Positions 34,745 through 44,458 are shown, counted from the first letter of the stretch. The stretch: DNA of 64,000 nt from Alteromonadaceae bacterium M269 (GCA_004353515.1 SMNZ01000003.1:310001-374000); one strand, 5' to 3'. Translations and numbers: made by a program. The notes: generated by a model not told the origin, from the sequence alone.

Positions 34745-35701
34745 ATGTTACCCAACCAAATTCTTCAAGTTGCACTTGCTCAGATTTCACCAGTTTGGCT
34801 TAAGAGAGAGCAAACCATCGAAAAAGTGCTTGCTGCTATCAGCGAGGCTGCAGACAAAAAGGCGGAATTAGTGGCTTTTGGCGAATCCTTTCTGCCCGGA
34901 TATCCATTTTGGTTAGAACGCACTGGTGGTGCAGTTTTTAACTCGCCGAAACAAAAGCAATTGCATGCCTTGTATCTTGAAAACGCCGTTAATATTGAAG
35001 CTGGGCATTTAGATAGCGTTTGTGAACTTGCAAAGCAGCGCAATATATCGGTAGTGCTAGGTTGTGCTGAACGGCCGTCTGACAGAGGCGGACATAGCAT
35101 CTATTGTTCTGCAGTTTATATCGATCAAAATGGTGTCATTCAAAGTGTTCATCGTAAGCTGATGCCGACTTACGAAGAACGTTTAACCTGGTCTCCTGGT
35201 GATGGAAATGGGTTACGCACACATAAATTGAAAGATTTTACGGTTGGAGCATTGAACTGTTGGGAAAACTGGATGCCACTTGCCAGAGCCGCTATGTATG
35301 CGCAAGGTGAAGATTTGAGGGTCGCGATTTGGCCAGGTGGTACACACAATACACACGATATCACTCGCTTTATCGCCAAAGAAGCGCGCAGCTATGTCAT
35401 GTCTGCATCGGGCTTGATGCGTCCACAAGATTTCCCGGCAGATACACCATCTCTGGAAGAAATAATTGATGGTGCTCCCGAGTTTTTGGCAAATGGCGCA
35501 TCCTGTATCGCTGCTCCAAATGGAGAGTGGGTGATCGAGCCACAGGAAGGTGTTGAAGGTGTTTTTGTTGGAGAGATTGATCACAATGTCGTTTTACAAG
35601 AACGTCACAACTTTGACTGCGTTGGGCATTATTCCCGCCCGGACGTTACGCAACTTACTGTCAATCGTGAGCGCCAAACAACAGCGAAGTTTAAAGACTA
35701 A
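34745..35701 (+). CDS. nitrilase / carbon-nitrogen hydrolase
   Basis: 318 residues. The catalytic triad is complete: Glu47 in AFGESFLPGYPFW, Lys138 in HRKLMPTYEERLTW and Cys172 in ALNCWENWMPLAR. These flanking residues and the length match true nitrilases and cyanide-hydratase-like enzymes, which convert R-CN to the acid and ammonia, rather than amidases. Substrate unknown. A short AGG precedes the ATG. Has its own terminator. Confidence 0.88.
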   Translation: MLPNQILQVALAQISPVWLKREQTIEKVLAAISEAADKKAELVAFGESFLPGYPFWLERTGGAVFNSPKQKQLHALYLENAVNIEAGHLDSVCELAKQRNISVVLGCAERPSDRGGHSIYCSAVYIDQNGVIQSVHRKLMPTYEERLTWSPGDGNGLRTHKLKDFTVGALNCWENWMPLARAAMYAQGEDLRVAIWPGGTHNTHDITRFIAKEARSYVMSASGLMRPQDFPADTPSLEEIIDGAPEFLANGASCIAAPNGEWVIEPQEGVEGVFVGEIDHNVVLQERHNFDCVGHYSRPDVTQLTVNRERQTTAKFKD

Positions 35702-35742
35702 TGCTTAGTTGATGTTCACAACTACAGACAACGTATATAGAT

Positions 35743-35771
35743 GAGCTCCTTTGAAGGGGCTCTTTATTTTT
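35743..35771 (+). terminator. terminator after the nitrilase gene
   Basis: GAGCTCC (35743-35749) pairs with GGGGCTC (35756-35762) with one G-T pair, loop TTTGAA, then a T-rich run. Confidence 0.8.
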
Positions 35772-35918
35772 CAAGTTCTCGTCATGTTTGGATGGCTTAC
35801 TTGAATCGACTGGGAAGTCATTTAATCGAAGCTCAACGTATACAGCTAAAATAAGCTAATTCCTTGATTTATATGAGCGATACACAATACTCATAGAGTC
35901 GTTAATCAAGGAGGCTGC

Positions 35919-37043
35919 ATGTTTAAATCTATTGTTAGTACGCTTTTTGGTGAGCCTAGAAAGCGTAAATTTCATGCTCCTGGATTAAATGAAGATAGGT
36001 CAGTTAAGATTAACTCTTCAAGTGCATTTCAGCGTAACAATAGACAACTACCGCCTTCATCATCTTATTCCGTAGCAAAACCTTCGGGTAATCATGATGT
36101 TGCCGGCACAATAACGATTAAGCTCACAAAAGAACTCAATAAGCTCGATTATCTATTTTACGAATACCTCTTTGGTGAAACAGAGCGTATAGATACGATC
36201 AATGAGATTGAGCAAACTGTATTGTCAAAAATAGATAACTTGCTAGAAGCACCTAATGAGGTTATTGCTGCGTTTCCAGTACTTCCCGCTTCAATAAGTC
36301 AGTTGGTATCGACTTTATCAAATGATGACTTCAACCTTATAGAGTTTATTGGTGTGGTTCAGAAAGAGCCGCCGGTTGCCGCTGAGCTGATTAAAATTGC
36401 GAATAGCCCAAGTTATAAACGGGGCGATGAAGAAATTAAAGATCTCAACCGGGCCTTTATGTTGATTGGTGCTCAAGGCATCAAACAACATCTATTGGAA
36501 GCCTTTGTTAAACAGGTAAGCCAGGTTAACCCTATTTATTTTAAGCGCTTTGGCGAGAAGATATGGGCTCACAGTCGAGAAGTCGCAACGGTTGCTTATC
36601 AATACTCAAAAGCTGCTGGCTATGAACCTATAGCTGACAGCGCTTACCTTGTCGGGTTGATTCATGATCTTGGTAAAATTGCCATATTTCAGCTTTTAAC
36701 AGAAAGCTTTAAGCTCGTTTGCCTTCTAGATGATCCAGGCTCTTCTGTCTTTAAACAAATTATGAGTGATAAATCACTCTTGTTAAGTACTAAGCTCTCT
36801 AAAGCTTGGAAACTTCCTGAAGATATTACGCAGGCCATTGCCGATATTTTGTTGCCTTTGGAAGAGAGAACGCCTTTAGGAAAGATTATTGCCGCTTCAA
36901 ATACAATCAGCGAACTCTGTTTGTTGAAGCAAGCGAAGATGCTAAATGATGAAGAGGTAAAACATATTTTGGATTCAAAAAGGGTTAACGGTGTCGGTAA
37001 AGAAATAGCGTATGACTTCTTAAAATTGAATGCGCCAGTTTAA
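35919..37043 (+). CDS. HDOD-domain protein with disordered N terminus
   Basis: 374 residues. Residues 1-75 are polar and low-complexity; an HDOD domain follows (ALPVLPASI-like FPVLPASISQLVSTL, VQKEPPVAAELIKIANSPS). Unlike the HDOD protein at 5.8 kb it keeps an HD pair (VGLIHDLGKIAIFQ), though other ligands of active HD phosphohydrolases are not obvious. GGAGG before the ATG is a strong ribosome-binding site. Convergent with the CadC-like regulator. Confidence 0.85.
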   Translation: MFKSIVSTLFGEPRKRKFHAPGLNEDRSVKINSSSAFQRNNRQLPPSSSYSVAKPSGNHDVAGTITIKLTKELNKLDYLFYEYLFGETERIDTINEIEQTVLSKIDNLLEAPNEVIAAFPVLPASISQLVSTLSNDDFNLIEFIGVVQKEPPVAAELIKIANSPSYKRGDEEIKDLNRAFMLIGAQGIKQHLLEAFVKQVSQVNPIYFKRFGEKIWAHSREVATVAYQYSKAAGYEPIADSAYLVGLIHDLGKIAIFQLLTESFKLVCLLDDPGSSVFKQIMSDKSLLLSTKLSKAWKLPEDITQAIADILLPLEERTPLGKIIAASNTISELCLLKQAKMLNDEEVKHILDSKRVNGVGKEIAYDFLKLNAPV

Positions 37044-37048
37044 GCTGT

Positions 37049-38365
37049 TTAATTTTTGTCTGGAAACTCACAAGGTTGAATACCTACACGTTGTTCGAAT
37101 GATGCGCATAACCGCTCTGCACTTTGCGTATCTCCCGACTCATTTAGAATAACAGCCAAGCCTCGAGTGGCATTATTATTAAGAGGAGCAAAGCTGAGCA
37201 CATGGCGGTACCAGGTCTCCGCCTCTTGGTATTGGCCTTGAGAGTAATGTTTGTCTCCAATAACTGCACCTAAGTCAGCATACCAAGGCTGGACTCTAGA
37301 GGTTTGCTTATCATAAACGCGAGTCATTGCGTTAAAAGCTGCTTCGTAATACTGAATTGGGTTCTCATCGAACTGACTGATTTCAATGACATCTCCAATA
37401 TTGATCATGGCATCCCAAGCATTTGGATCAAGAGCAACAGCTTGGCGATAGCTAGCTAATGCATCATCAAAACGTTGTTGAGCTGAATAGACAAATCCAA
37501 TGGCTTTGTGAGCTCTTGCACTATCAGGAGATAGGTTGACTGCTTGTTGCGCAAGGGCCAACGCTCTACCTAATTTGCGTTTAGCTTCTTGTGTCGACGT
37601 TCTTCCATCTTCAATGGCTTGTTTTAAGTTTTTGTGAGGGATTTCAGGCATATCGGCTGGATTTGGCCAACGAATAACTTGTTGCACTAAAGCATTAGCC
37701 AAACCCGCTTGTCCAGCACCTGACTGCGGTTTTAATGCGATAGATTGCTCATATAAAGCAATTGCCATCTCATTATCTTGCCGACGCATTTGCAGATAGT
37801 AGTCGTCGGCTTGTCGAATCAAGGTAGTTTCTTGCTCTGGCTCCTGCGCTGGTTGAAACAAAGCAAAGGAAACTAATGCGATGGAACCCATAATAAGTGA
37901 AGAGAATAAAGCCGTCTTCAAATAAGGTTTGGGTTGATGAGGTTTTTGGGGGAAGGCTCTATTGTTATCCTCTGAGTTAGCTACCGGGGGAGATATAACT
38001 TGTTGTTCTGACTTTTTGTATGGTTCTGCCAAAGCAATTAAGCGGTAACCTCGTTTAGGTACAGTTTCAATAATTCGAGGAGATTTGGCATCATCATTTA
38101 GAGATTTTCTTAACCTTGAAATACTCCTTGCGAGCGCATCGTCAGTGACTATGGTATTGGGCCAAATGCTTTCGATGAGACTATCTTTAGAAAATACTTC
38201 ACTTGGCTTTGACGATAGCGTTTTTATCAATTCAACTGACTTGAGGTCGAGCCGAAAGTGAGGTTTTGAGGAAGCCAAATTTTCATGGGAAGAGGTAAAA
38301 AGCCATGTATCTCCTGTAGATAGGTCAATTAGCCAGTTATCAATATGTAAAAGTTCAGCGTCCAT
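37049..38365 (-). CDS. CadC/ToxR-like membrane regulator with TPR domain
   Basis: 438 residues: an OmpR-type winged helix at about 25-115 (SIWPNTIVTDDALARSISRL, then RIIETVPKRGYRLIA), a proline-rich linker, one transmembrane helix at about 149-168, and an extracytoplasmic part with TPR repeats (RAHKAIGFVYSAQQRFDDAL, then DPNAWDAMINIGDV; AETWYRHVLSFAPLN). This is the one-component design that reads an envelope signal and binds promoters from the membrane. Divergent from the S41 peptidase, its likely target. Confidence 0.87.
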   Translation of the reverse strand: MDAELLHIDNWLIDLSTGDTWLFTSSHENLASSKPHFRLDLKSVELIKTLSSKPSEVFSKDSLIESIWPNTIVTDDALARSISRLRKSLNDDAKSPRIIETVPKRGYRLIALAEPYKKSEQQVISPPVANSEDNNRAFPQKPHQPKPYLKTALFSSLIMGSIALVSFALFQPAQEPEQETTLIRQADDYYLQMRRQDNEMAIALYEQSIALKPQSGAGQAGLANALVQQVIRWPNPADMPEIPHKNLKQAIEDGRTSTQEAKRKLGRALALAQQAVNLSPDSARAHKAIGFVYSAQQRFDDALASYRQAVALDPNAWDAMINIGDVIEISQFDENPIQYYEAAFNAMTRVYDKQTSRVQPWYADLGAVIGDKHYSQGQYQEAETWYRHVLSFAPLNNNATRGLAVILNESGDTQSAERLCASFEQRVGIQPCEFPDKN

Positions 38366-38514
38366 AGTTTTTAAGATATGAATATTATGCGTGAAAGTCT
38401 ACATCAGGTTTTTGTCAGGAAAATAAGAGTTTTTTATCAGGATGTTTCTAATAGATAGCGGCAGTCTGGAACGACACGTTTTAGTGGTTACTTAGAATAC
38501 TAATTGAGGTTTTT

Positions 38515-39999
38515 ATGCGAATTTCTATGTTTGTTTCGATCTGTCGAATTAAAACTTTTGTGTTGCTTGCGCTTATTTTTAGCTTCGCAGCTATTGGAAG
38601 GGAGAGTGATGAACGGGAGTTGTTATCTCCAGAGCATATTAAGGCTGACCTAAGTCAACTCTATGCAGAACTACAACTGGCGCATTACAATCTTTTTTTC
38701 AATCTACCTAAAAAGCAATATGACCTTGCTTATCAGCGTTATTTAGAAGATATCGATTCACCGATGTCAGCATCCGATATCAAAGTCATGTTCCAGAAGT
38801 TTATGGCACTCGGAAACATTGCGCATTCAAATACAAGCTTACCTGTTGAAGCTTATCAAAAGTTTGTTGATAAAGGAGGGCGAACACTTCCTTTCTATGT
38901 CGCTATCGAAGATGGAGAGGTTTGGATAAGTGACTACTACGGTAATGAGACTAGTATAGCGTTATATGATCAAGTACTGGCGATTAACGATATCCCCATT
39001 GGAGAATTACTAAAACGTTTAGGTGTGTATTTATCAGCAGATAATATTGCTTTAGAAAGCACGCTGATGGAATTTCAATTGCCTTTTCTCATGTGGTTAG
39101 AGTTAGGGGAAGTTGCGCAATATAGATTGCGAGTTCAATCATCTAATGGTCATACTCATAATGCGATTATTGCGGCCTTGAATCGAAATGAACAGTCGAA
39201 AAATAGATCTTCTCAGGAGACTGACAGTGCAGACGAACCGAGCATACAGCAAGCAGATATGCTTGAAGGTAATATCGCTTATTTGAAGCCGGGGCCTTTT
39301 TACAACACTACGAGTGAAAATATTTGGGATAATACAGCTTTCGTTGAGTTTATTGACAATGCATTCAATGACTTCATCGAAAAAGGCGCTAAAGCTTTGC
39401 TTATTGATCTTAGATCTAACCCTGGCGGAACCAATTCTTTTAGCGACCCAATGATTGCTTGGTTTGCAAATAAGCCTTTCAAATTCGCTTCTGATTTTAT
39501 CGTTAAAGTTAGTCCACAGTCTGAGCGCGCTAATGAAAAAAGACTGGCAGTTTCGACGGATAAAAATGACATCTCCAATAAACTAGCAACGTTTTATAAA
39601 GCACATGAAGCAGGAGAAACATTCTCGTTTGATTTGCCATTGGCATCGCCAAGAGAAGGAAAACGCTTTTCTGCGCCAGTCTATTTGTTAATTGACCGCT
39701 ATACCTATTCAAACGCTGTATCGGTTGCAGCTATTGCACAGGATTATGGTTTTGCCACATTGATTGGCGAAAAGACATCCGATTTAGCCACAACATTGGG
39801 AGCGATGGAGCACTTTACTTTGGAAAACTCTGGTATTGAAATAGGTTATCCTAAAGCGCATATCATTCGCCCAAATGGAAGTCGCAAGCCAGATGGTGTC
39901 AAGCCGGATGTTTTGCTCGAAATATCATTAAGGAAAAATAAAAATGGAATGATGCTCGAACAAGCGCTTGATGTCATTAAAGCTGCAATATCGGAGTAA
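38515..39999 (+). CDS. secreted S41-family (tail-specific-protease-like) peptidase
   Basis: 494 residues with an N-terminal signal segment (about 10-28). A PDZ-like region is followed by the S41 core: KALLIDLRSNPGGTNSF, then the serine in DRYTYSNAVS (around residue 400) and the lysine in LIGEKTSD. These are the expected Ser/Lys pair, so it should be active. Other S41 members process periplasmic or surface proteins. GAGG lies six bases before the ATG. Divergent from the CadC-like regulator by 149 bases. Confidence 0.85.
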   Translation: MRISMFVSICRIKTFVLLALIFSFAAIGRESDERELLSPEHIKADLSQLYAELQLAHYNLFFNLPKKQYDLAYQRYLEDIDSPMSASDIKVMFQKFMALGNIAHSNTSLPVEAYQKFVDKGGRTLPFYVAIEDGEVWISDYYGNETSIALYDQVLAINDIPIGELLKRLGVYLSADNIALESTLMEFQLPFLMWLELGEVAQYRLRVQSSNGHTHNAIIAALNRNEQSKNRSSQETDSADEPSIQQADMLEGNIAYLKPGPFYNTTSENIWDNTAFVEFIDNAFNDFIEKGAKALLIDLRSNPGGTNSFSDPMIAWFANKPFKFASDFIVKVSPQSERANEKRLAVSTDKNDISNKLATFYKAHEAGETFSFDLPLASPREGKRFSAPVYLLIDRYTYSNAVSVAAIAQDYGFATLIGEKTSDLATTLGAMEHFTLENSGIEIGYPKAHIIRPNGSRKPDGVKPDVLLEISLRKNKNGMMLEQALDVIKAAISE

Positions 40000-40070
40000 A
40001 CGATTCTTGCGTTCGCGATATCACCCCACTACTTTTTACAGAGACGGTATAAGAATAGTGAGTTAGCGTG

Positions 40071-41048
40071 ATGGAGTTAATCCCTGCCATTCTTAGTAGT
40101 GCAGCTTTTAGTGGTTTAACAGTTGGTGGCCTGATAATGCTTTATATCAGGCTAAAACTCACCAGTAAGTACAATGAGCAGCTTGAATCGCTGCGCAATG
40201 TAAATCGTACTGAAATTGAGCAAGTCAAAAGCAATCTACAAAAGGATATAGTTCACTTACAACACGAGCTCGAACTTGAAAAACAACGTAAAGAAAAAGA
40301 GTTGGAAAAGTCGGAAAAGCTCGAGCAAACAGTTAATCATTATACAGGTGTCATTTTGTTAGCGGCAAAAGATCTGCAAGATCGGTTATGGCACCTGACG
40401 CAAGAACAAGCGACATCAAATAAGCCTGTATTACTGAATAAAGAGTTAGATAAAAAGGCATACGGCAGTTGGCCAATGACCAAAAAGCATTATCTCCTCA
40501 GTACTCTATTTTTATTCGCGCAGTTCTTTTGCTGGGTTGAAATATTAAAACAGGAAATTCGCTTTCTGAATTTTGGTGACAGCGAACTCACCAACAAGTT
40601 TTCTGCATTAATCAAATTGGTTGAACGTTCTCTAGCTGAAACGAAATATCAGAAAATTGCTAAAGCTAAACGAATTTCAACGGATTACCCTGTTTTTCAA
40701 ATGATGCAGTCTGAGTTAGGTTGCGCTTTAATCGTTAATCAAGAAAAAGGCCCAAGGAGCATGAACTTTCATGAGTTCACGGCGGCTTATGATAAGTTAT
40801 CGAGCCAAGTTGAAGGTCTGCATTTTCTTGAAAGGTTATTGGAAAATGGCGTTAAACAAATTGAATCGAACTTTTGTCATTCCAGATTAAAAATTACAAG
40901 CAATTCACTGGTAGATCTTATCCTGTTCTTAAAGGAAAAACGTAACTTAGTTCCTGAAGAACAGATTGATTTTGTCGATCACGAGGAGCTGGATTTCACA
41001 AAAAACGAGTTTGGTGAAATTCCTATAAAGAATAGTGTGATGAGGTGA
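40071..41048 (+). CDS. hypothetical protein, one membrane helix plus coiled coil
   Basis: 325 residues from ATG 40071 (a GTG directly before it is also possible). One hydrophobic helix at about 4-26, then a charged coiled coil from about 32 to 85 (LQHELELEKQRKEKELEKSE), then a mostly helical domain with no recognised motif. No family assigned. It converges with another unknown membrane protein, with five bases between the stops. Confidence 0.6.
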   Translation: MELIPAILSSAAFSGLTVGGLIMLYIRLKLTSKYNEQLESLRNVNRTEIEQVKSNLQKDIVHLQHELELEKQRKEKELEKSEKLEQTVNHYTGVILLAAKDLQDRLWHLTQEQATSNKPVLLNKELDKKAYGSWPMTKKHYLLSTLFLFAQFFCWVEILKQEIRFLNFGDSELTNKFSALIKLVERSLAETKYQKIAKAKRISTDYPVFQMMQSELGCALIVNQEKGPRSMNFHEFTAAYDKLSSQVEGLHFLERLLENGVKQIESNFCHSRLKITSNSLVDLILFLKEKRNLVPEEQIDFVDHEELDFTKNEFGEIPIKNSVMR

Positions 41049-41053
41049 TTGGA

Positions 41054-42337
41054 TTACCTCACTCCTTCTACAAGGTAGAAGGAAATATACGATATCCTTT
41101 CTTCTCCTTTAGGTACATCCTTTATGACGCTAATTTTATGGTGACCGGGAGCGAATGCGGATAGGTCGACAAAAGTGAATAGCCCAAATTGTTTTGTTTT
41201 AGGGTGCTCGCTTTTAGAGAATTCGGTTTTTACTTCTACATCATCGACTAGAACTCTCACCTTACTTGCATAGCAATCTCGATTCCATTGCCACCTTTCT
41301 TGTGTGTTTTCTTCATCTGATTTTGTTAACGGCGTCGTAAGCTCGCAAGCTTCTTTCATTTCACTAGTTTCATTGTCAAAGACAGGCACATAGAGATTAA
41401 CGACGGGCTCAGAGACTATTTCTGATTGGATTTCTGGCAATAGAAGAAAACTTTGGTTTTCGTTATTTGTCCGATAATGACTAGGGTAGATACGGCTTTT
41501 ATCATGGTAAGACTCTGTCTTTGAAAGGTACATGATATTAGATTGCAGCGCCTGGAAAACAGCAAAGGCAATGCCGAATGTACTCATAATCAGAATAGCG
41601 ACCACTATGGACTTCTTTCTCTTAAAATTAGTGCCGAAAACCATAGTGATTTGCATCAAGTAGATGTAAAGAGGACCTAGCAGTAGCTTATTGCTCCATA
41701 GCGCGGAGTGGTAATACCATATTTGGACACGATCATTATTTTTATACCGTTTGATGTTGGCTACGATAGACAGGATATTGCCCGCCACTAAAACTAAAAC
41801 GAAAGGAATAAGGGCGTAAGGGAGAGCTGCCTGAATGAAGGTGCCATCGGCTAAATTGTATACCCATAACAGCAATCCAAAAATAACACTGGCGTTGGCA
41901 TAGATTAGGAGTATCGAAAAAGCTGCTGAAAAAACGACGCTGCATATTTCATCTAACGCACTAATCGTGCTAGGAAGCTTAGGTAAAGTATCTAGCATCT
42001 TTTGAGTGTATAGCTCAGAGTAAGCGCTATCTTCTAGGCTGTAGTCGGGAAATACAGAGTTTAGTCCCACTAATCCTATCCAATAAGCTCTTAACCCCAA
42101 ATGGATAATAAAAAAAGCACCTAATATGCCTAACGCTAAGTAGCTGGTGAAACCAATGATGTAGCCAAAGGGATATTGTTCGGGTGGTAGATGGTCAATA
42201 AGAAAGTTGACGAACCAATTTAGTGGCGTGAACGCACTGAGAATCGCGAAGATGGAAATAGCAGATATGAGTAGCTCAGCTTCCCAGCTTTCATCCTTTA
42301 ACCTTTGCAACCAATTAAGAGGCTTAGTTTCTTGCAT
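41054..42337 (-). CDS. hypothetical multipass membrane protein with soluble C-terminal domain
   Basis: 427 residues. About six hydrophobic segments in residues 20-265 (for example FAILSAFTPLNWFVNFLI, FVLVLVAGNILSIVA), then a ~160-residue beta-rich, Cys-containing domain likely outside the cytoplasm. No family recognised. Lies 66 bases downstream of the FKBP gene on the same strand; the foldase could assist it, but this is inference. Confidence 0.6.
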   Translation of the reverse strand: MQETKPLNWLQRLKDESWEAELLISAISIFAILSAFTPLNWFVNFLIDHLPPEQYPFGYIIGFTSYLALGILGAFFIIHLGLRAYWIGLVGLNSVFPDYSLEDSAYSELYTQKMLDTLPKLPSTISALDEICSVVFSAAFSILLIYANASVIFGLLLWVYNLADGTFIQAALPYALIPFVLVLVAGNILSIVANIKRYKNNDRVQIWYYHSALWSNKLLLGPLYIYLMQITMVFGTNFKRKKSIVVAILIMSTFGIAFAVFQALQSNIMYLSKTESYHDKSRIYPSHYRTNNENQSFLLLPEIQSEIVSEPVVNLYVPVFDNETSEMKEACELTTPLTKSDEENTQERWQWNRDCYASKVRVLVDDVEVKTEFSKSEHPKTKQFGLFTFVDLSAFAPGHHKISVIKDVPKGEERISYISFYLVEGVR

Positions 42338-42403
42338 CGTTATCGTCCAATTTATTGTTCTTATTGCTCTGATGTGCTTTTTCAGTCGCCGAACTACGAT
42401 TTA

Positions 42404-42874
42404 TTATTGAATTTCGAGTAACTCTACTTCAAAAATCAACAAAGATCCTGGCGTTATCTTCCCAGCAGCATTATTTCCATAACCGAGTTCAGAAGGAATA
42501 AAGAATTTAAATTTATCACCTTCTACCATCAATTGAACACCTTCAGTCCAACCGCGTATAACGCCATTGAGTGGGAAACTAATAGGGGAATTACGTTCTA
42601 CTGAACTATCAAAAACAGTCCCATCGATTAATGAACCGTGGTAGTGAACTTTAACGGTAGAGCTGGCAGTTGGGTGAGTTTGTCCGTCACCTTTTTTCAA
42701 AACCTCATATTGCAGGCCAGATGAGGTTTCAACCACGCCTTCGTTATCTTTGTTTTTTGCTAAGAAGTCTTTTGCTATCGCAATATTTTCTGCTGCAACT
42801 TTTTTATTATTTGAGCTTTTAACGAAGTAAAGAATCGCTAAAACAATGGCGGCAGCTAAAATAACGTATTTCAT
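42404..42874 (-). CDS. membrane-anchored FKBP-type peptidyl-prolyl isomerase
   Basis: 156 residues: an N-terminal anchor helix at about 3-19 (YVILAAAIVLAILYFV), a short linker, and one FKBP domain at about 65-156 (VKVHYHGSLIDGTVFDSS, then IRGWTEGVQLMVEGDKFKFF, IPSELGYGN, LLIFEVELLEI). It should act on proteins at the outer face of the inner membrane. AGGA lies six bases before the ATG. Shorter than Mip/FkpA because the dimerisation arm is missing. Confidence 0.88.
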   Translation of the reverse strand: MKYVILAAAIVLAILYFVKSSNNKKVAAENIAIAKDFLAKNKDNEGVVETSSGLQYEVLKKGDGQTHPTASSTVKVHYHGSLIDGTVFDSSVERNSPISFPLNGVIRGWTEGVQLMVEGDKFKFFIPSELGYGNNAAGKITPGSLLIFEVELLEIQ

Positions 42875-42990
42875 GAATTGTCCTGTTCAGTAGCTTAATT
42901 CAGTATTCTAACACTCGAATTCTTTGTCACTAAAACTTATTCTTACAATAATCATAAGCTTAAAAGCTTTTTGTTTTTCGCAAACTATTA

Positions 42991-43253
42991 GGGGCTGTTG
43001 ATCTTTGCTGTATAGTTTTGCAGCGAGTTGTTTGTTATTTAGACAAAGAAGGGACTGTGTAGTGTATCAATCTCCATAAACAGGCTCTGATGTTGTATAA
43101 AGAACAAACAAATGCTGTCCATAGGATTCGTTATAAAAGTTTCTTGTTCTTTGTTACGGACTTTTGACTTAGATTGCTAAGCCTTCAAGTCCCTGTCTCG
43201 ATCAAAAAGCCTTTATTTAGAACAAAGTCTATACAGTAAAGATCAACAGACCC
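42991..43253. mobile_element. MITE-like element with ~25-bp terminal inverted repeats
   Basis: About 263 bases. The left end (42991-43015, GGGGCTGTTGATCTTTGCTG then TATAG) and the complement of the right end (43229-43253) agree at 23 of 25 positions. A TA dinucleotide flanks both sides (42989-42990, 43254-43255), as expected for a target-site duplication of an IS630/mariner- or IS5-like transposase. It has no ORF, so it would move only in trans. Internal inverted repeats: TTGTTTGTT (43028-43036) / AACAAACAA (43103-43111) and AGGGACT (43050-43056) / AGTCCCT (43188-43194). It ends about 38 bases before the ATPase start. Related ends occur at 17.5 and 30.1 kb. Confidence 0.78.
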
Positions 43254-43291
43254 TATATTAATCGACATATCAAAATGAGTAAGGATTGAGT

Positions 43292-44458
43292 TTGTTACAC
43301 ACGCTCGCTATAGCGAATTATCGCTCATTGCAAAATTTGGTGATACCGCTTGGAAAGCTGAATCTTGTGACAGGCCCGAACGGCAGTGGTAAATCCAATA
43401 TCTACAAAGCGTTGCGATTATTAGCTGAAACAGCCCGAGGAGGTGTTATCAATGCACTTGCCAGAGAGGGGGGATTAGACTCTACCTATTGGGCTGGGCC
43501 GAAAGAAGTCAGTGCTGCTATGCACCGAGGCGATGTTGAAGTGCAGGGAACTCACAACAATAGCAGCAAGCGACTAAAGCTCGGTTTTACTGGTGACGAT
43601 TTTGGTTATTCGGTGTCCTTGGGTATTACAACGCCTGTACCATACCCGAGTGCGTTTAACCTGGATCCTGAAATTAAACGTGAATCTATTTGGCAAGGTA
43701 ATAATTACCGACCTGCCTCAGCGTTGGTCGAACGAAAAGATACTTTGGTTAAAGTCCGTAACGGTCGAAGTTGGTCTGTTATCAATCAGCATATGCCCAT
43801 GTTTGAAAGCATGTTTACTCAGGTTGCTGATCCTGTTCAAGCGCCTGAAGTACTGGCTATGCGTGAGTTTATAAAGAATTGGCGTTTTTACGATCACTTT
43901 AGGACTGATTCTGAAGCACCAGCACGCTTACCTCAATTAGGTACTCGAACCTTGGTGCTTAGTCACGATGGGGCAGATTTAGCCGCAGCATTGCAAACCA
44001 TCATCGAAATCGGTGATGAGCAAGCGCTGGCTAATGCTATTGATGAGGCATTTCCAGGTGCAAGTATACGTATACAAGTGACAGAGGATGGTCACTTTAG
44101 TCTGTTGTTTAATCAACATGGCCTACTCAGGCCGTTATCAGGCAAAGAGCTTTCTGATGGCACGTTGCGATTTTTGTTGTGGGTAGCCGCCTTGCTAACA
44201 CCAAGACCACCTTCTTTGATGGTCATTAATGAGCCTGAAACCAGTTTACACCCTGACTTATTACCAGCTTTGGCGAACCTGATTATTAAAGCGTCGGAAT
44301 CAACACAGGTGTGGGTTGTATCGCATGCAAAACCGTTGATTAAAGCATTGGAACAGTCGCAGGCTTGCAACTCTGTGCATCTCAATAAGCATTTTGGACA
44401 AACACAAATTGATGGTCAGGACTTACTAACAACACCAAGCTGGAAGTGGCCGTCCTAG
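43292..44458 (+). CDS. RecF/SMC-like AAA ATPase (COG4637-type)
   Basis: About 388 residues from TTG 43292 (AAGGA six bases upstream; TTG 43286 is also in frame). Starts directly with an ABC-type fold: LNLVTGPNGSGKSNIYKALR (Walker A), LSDGTLRFLLW (signature-like) and SLMVINEPETSLHPDLL (Walker B), with VVSHAKPLI (H-loop) near the end. This layout is that of predicted ATPases of the AAA_21 / COG4637 group. No nuclease or TOPRIM gene adjoins, so it is not an obvious defence OLD/Gabija pair. Function not known. Confidence 0.82.
   Translation: MLHTLAIANYRSLQNLVIPLGKLNLVTGPNGSGKSNIYKALRLLAETARGGVINALAREGGLDSTYWAGPKEVSAAMHRGDVEVQGTHNNSSKRLKLGFTGDDFGYSVSLGITTPVPYPSAFNLDPEIKRESIWQGNNYRPASALVERKDTLVKVRNGRSWSVINQHMPMFESMFTQVADPVQAPEVLAMREFIKNWRFYDHFRTDSEAPARLPQLGTRTLVLSHDGADLAAALQTIIEIGDEQALANAIDEAFPGASIRIQVTEDGHFSLLFNQHGLLRPLSGKELSDGTLRFLLWVAALLTPRPPSLMVINEPETSLHPDLLPALANLIIKASESTQVWVVSHAKPLIKALEQSQACNSVHLNKHFGQTQIDGQDLLTTPSWKWPS

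Noticed and set aside
42875-43291. The repeat-rich gap before the ATPase as a CRISPR array or ncRNA locus
   Set aside because: There are no regularly spaced direct repeats. The pattern is one pair of terminal inverted repeats with TA flanks, which a miniature transposon explains better.
43286-44458. AAA ATPase as part of an OLD/Gabija/Septu-type defence system
   Set aside because: No TOPRIM, HNH or UvrD-like partner gene adjacent, and the ATPase lacks a fused nuclease domain. Flanks are a MITE-like element and a solute-binding protein.
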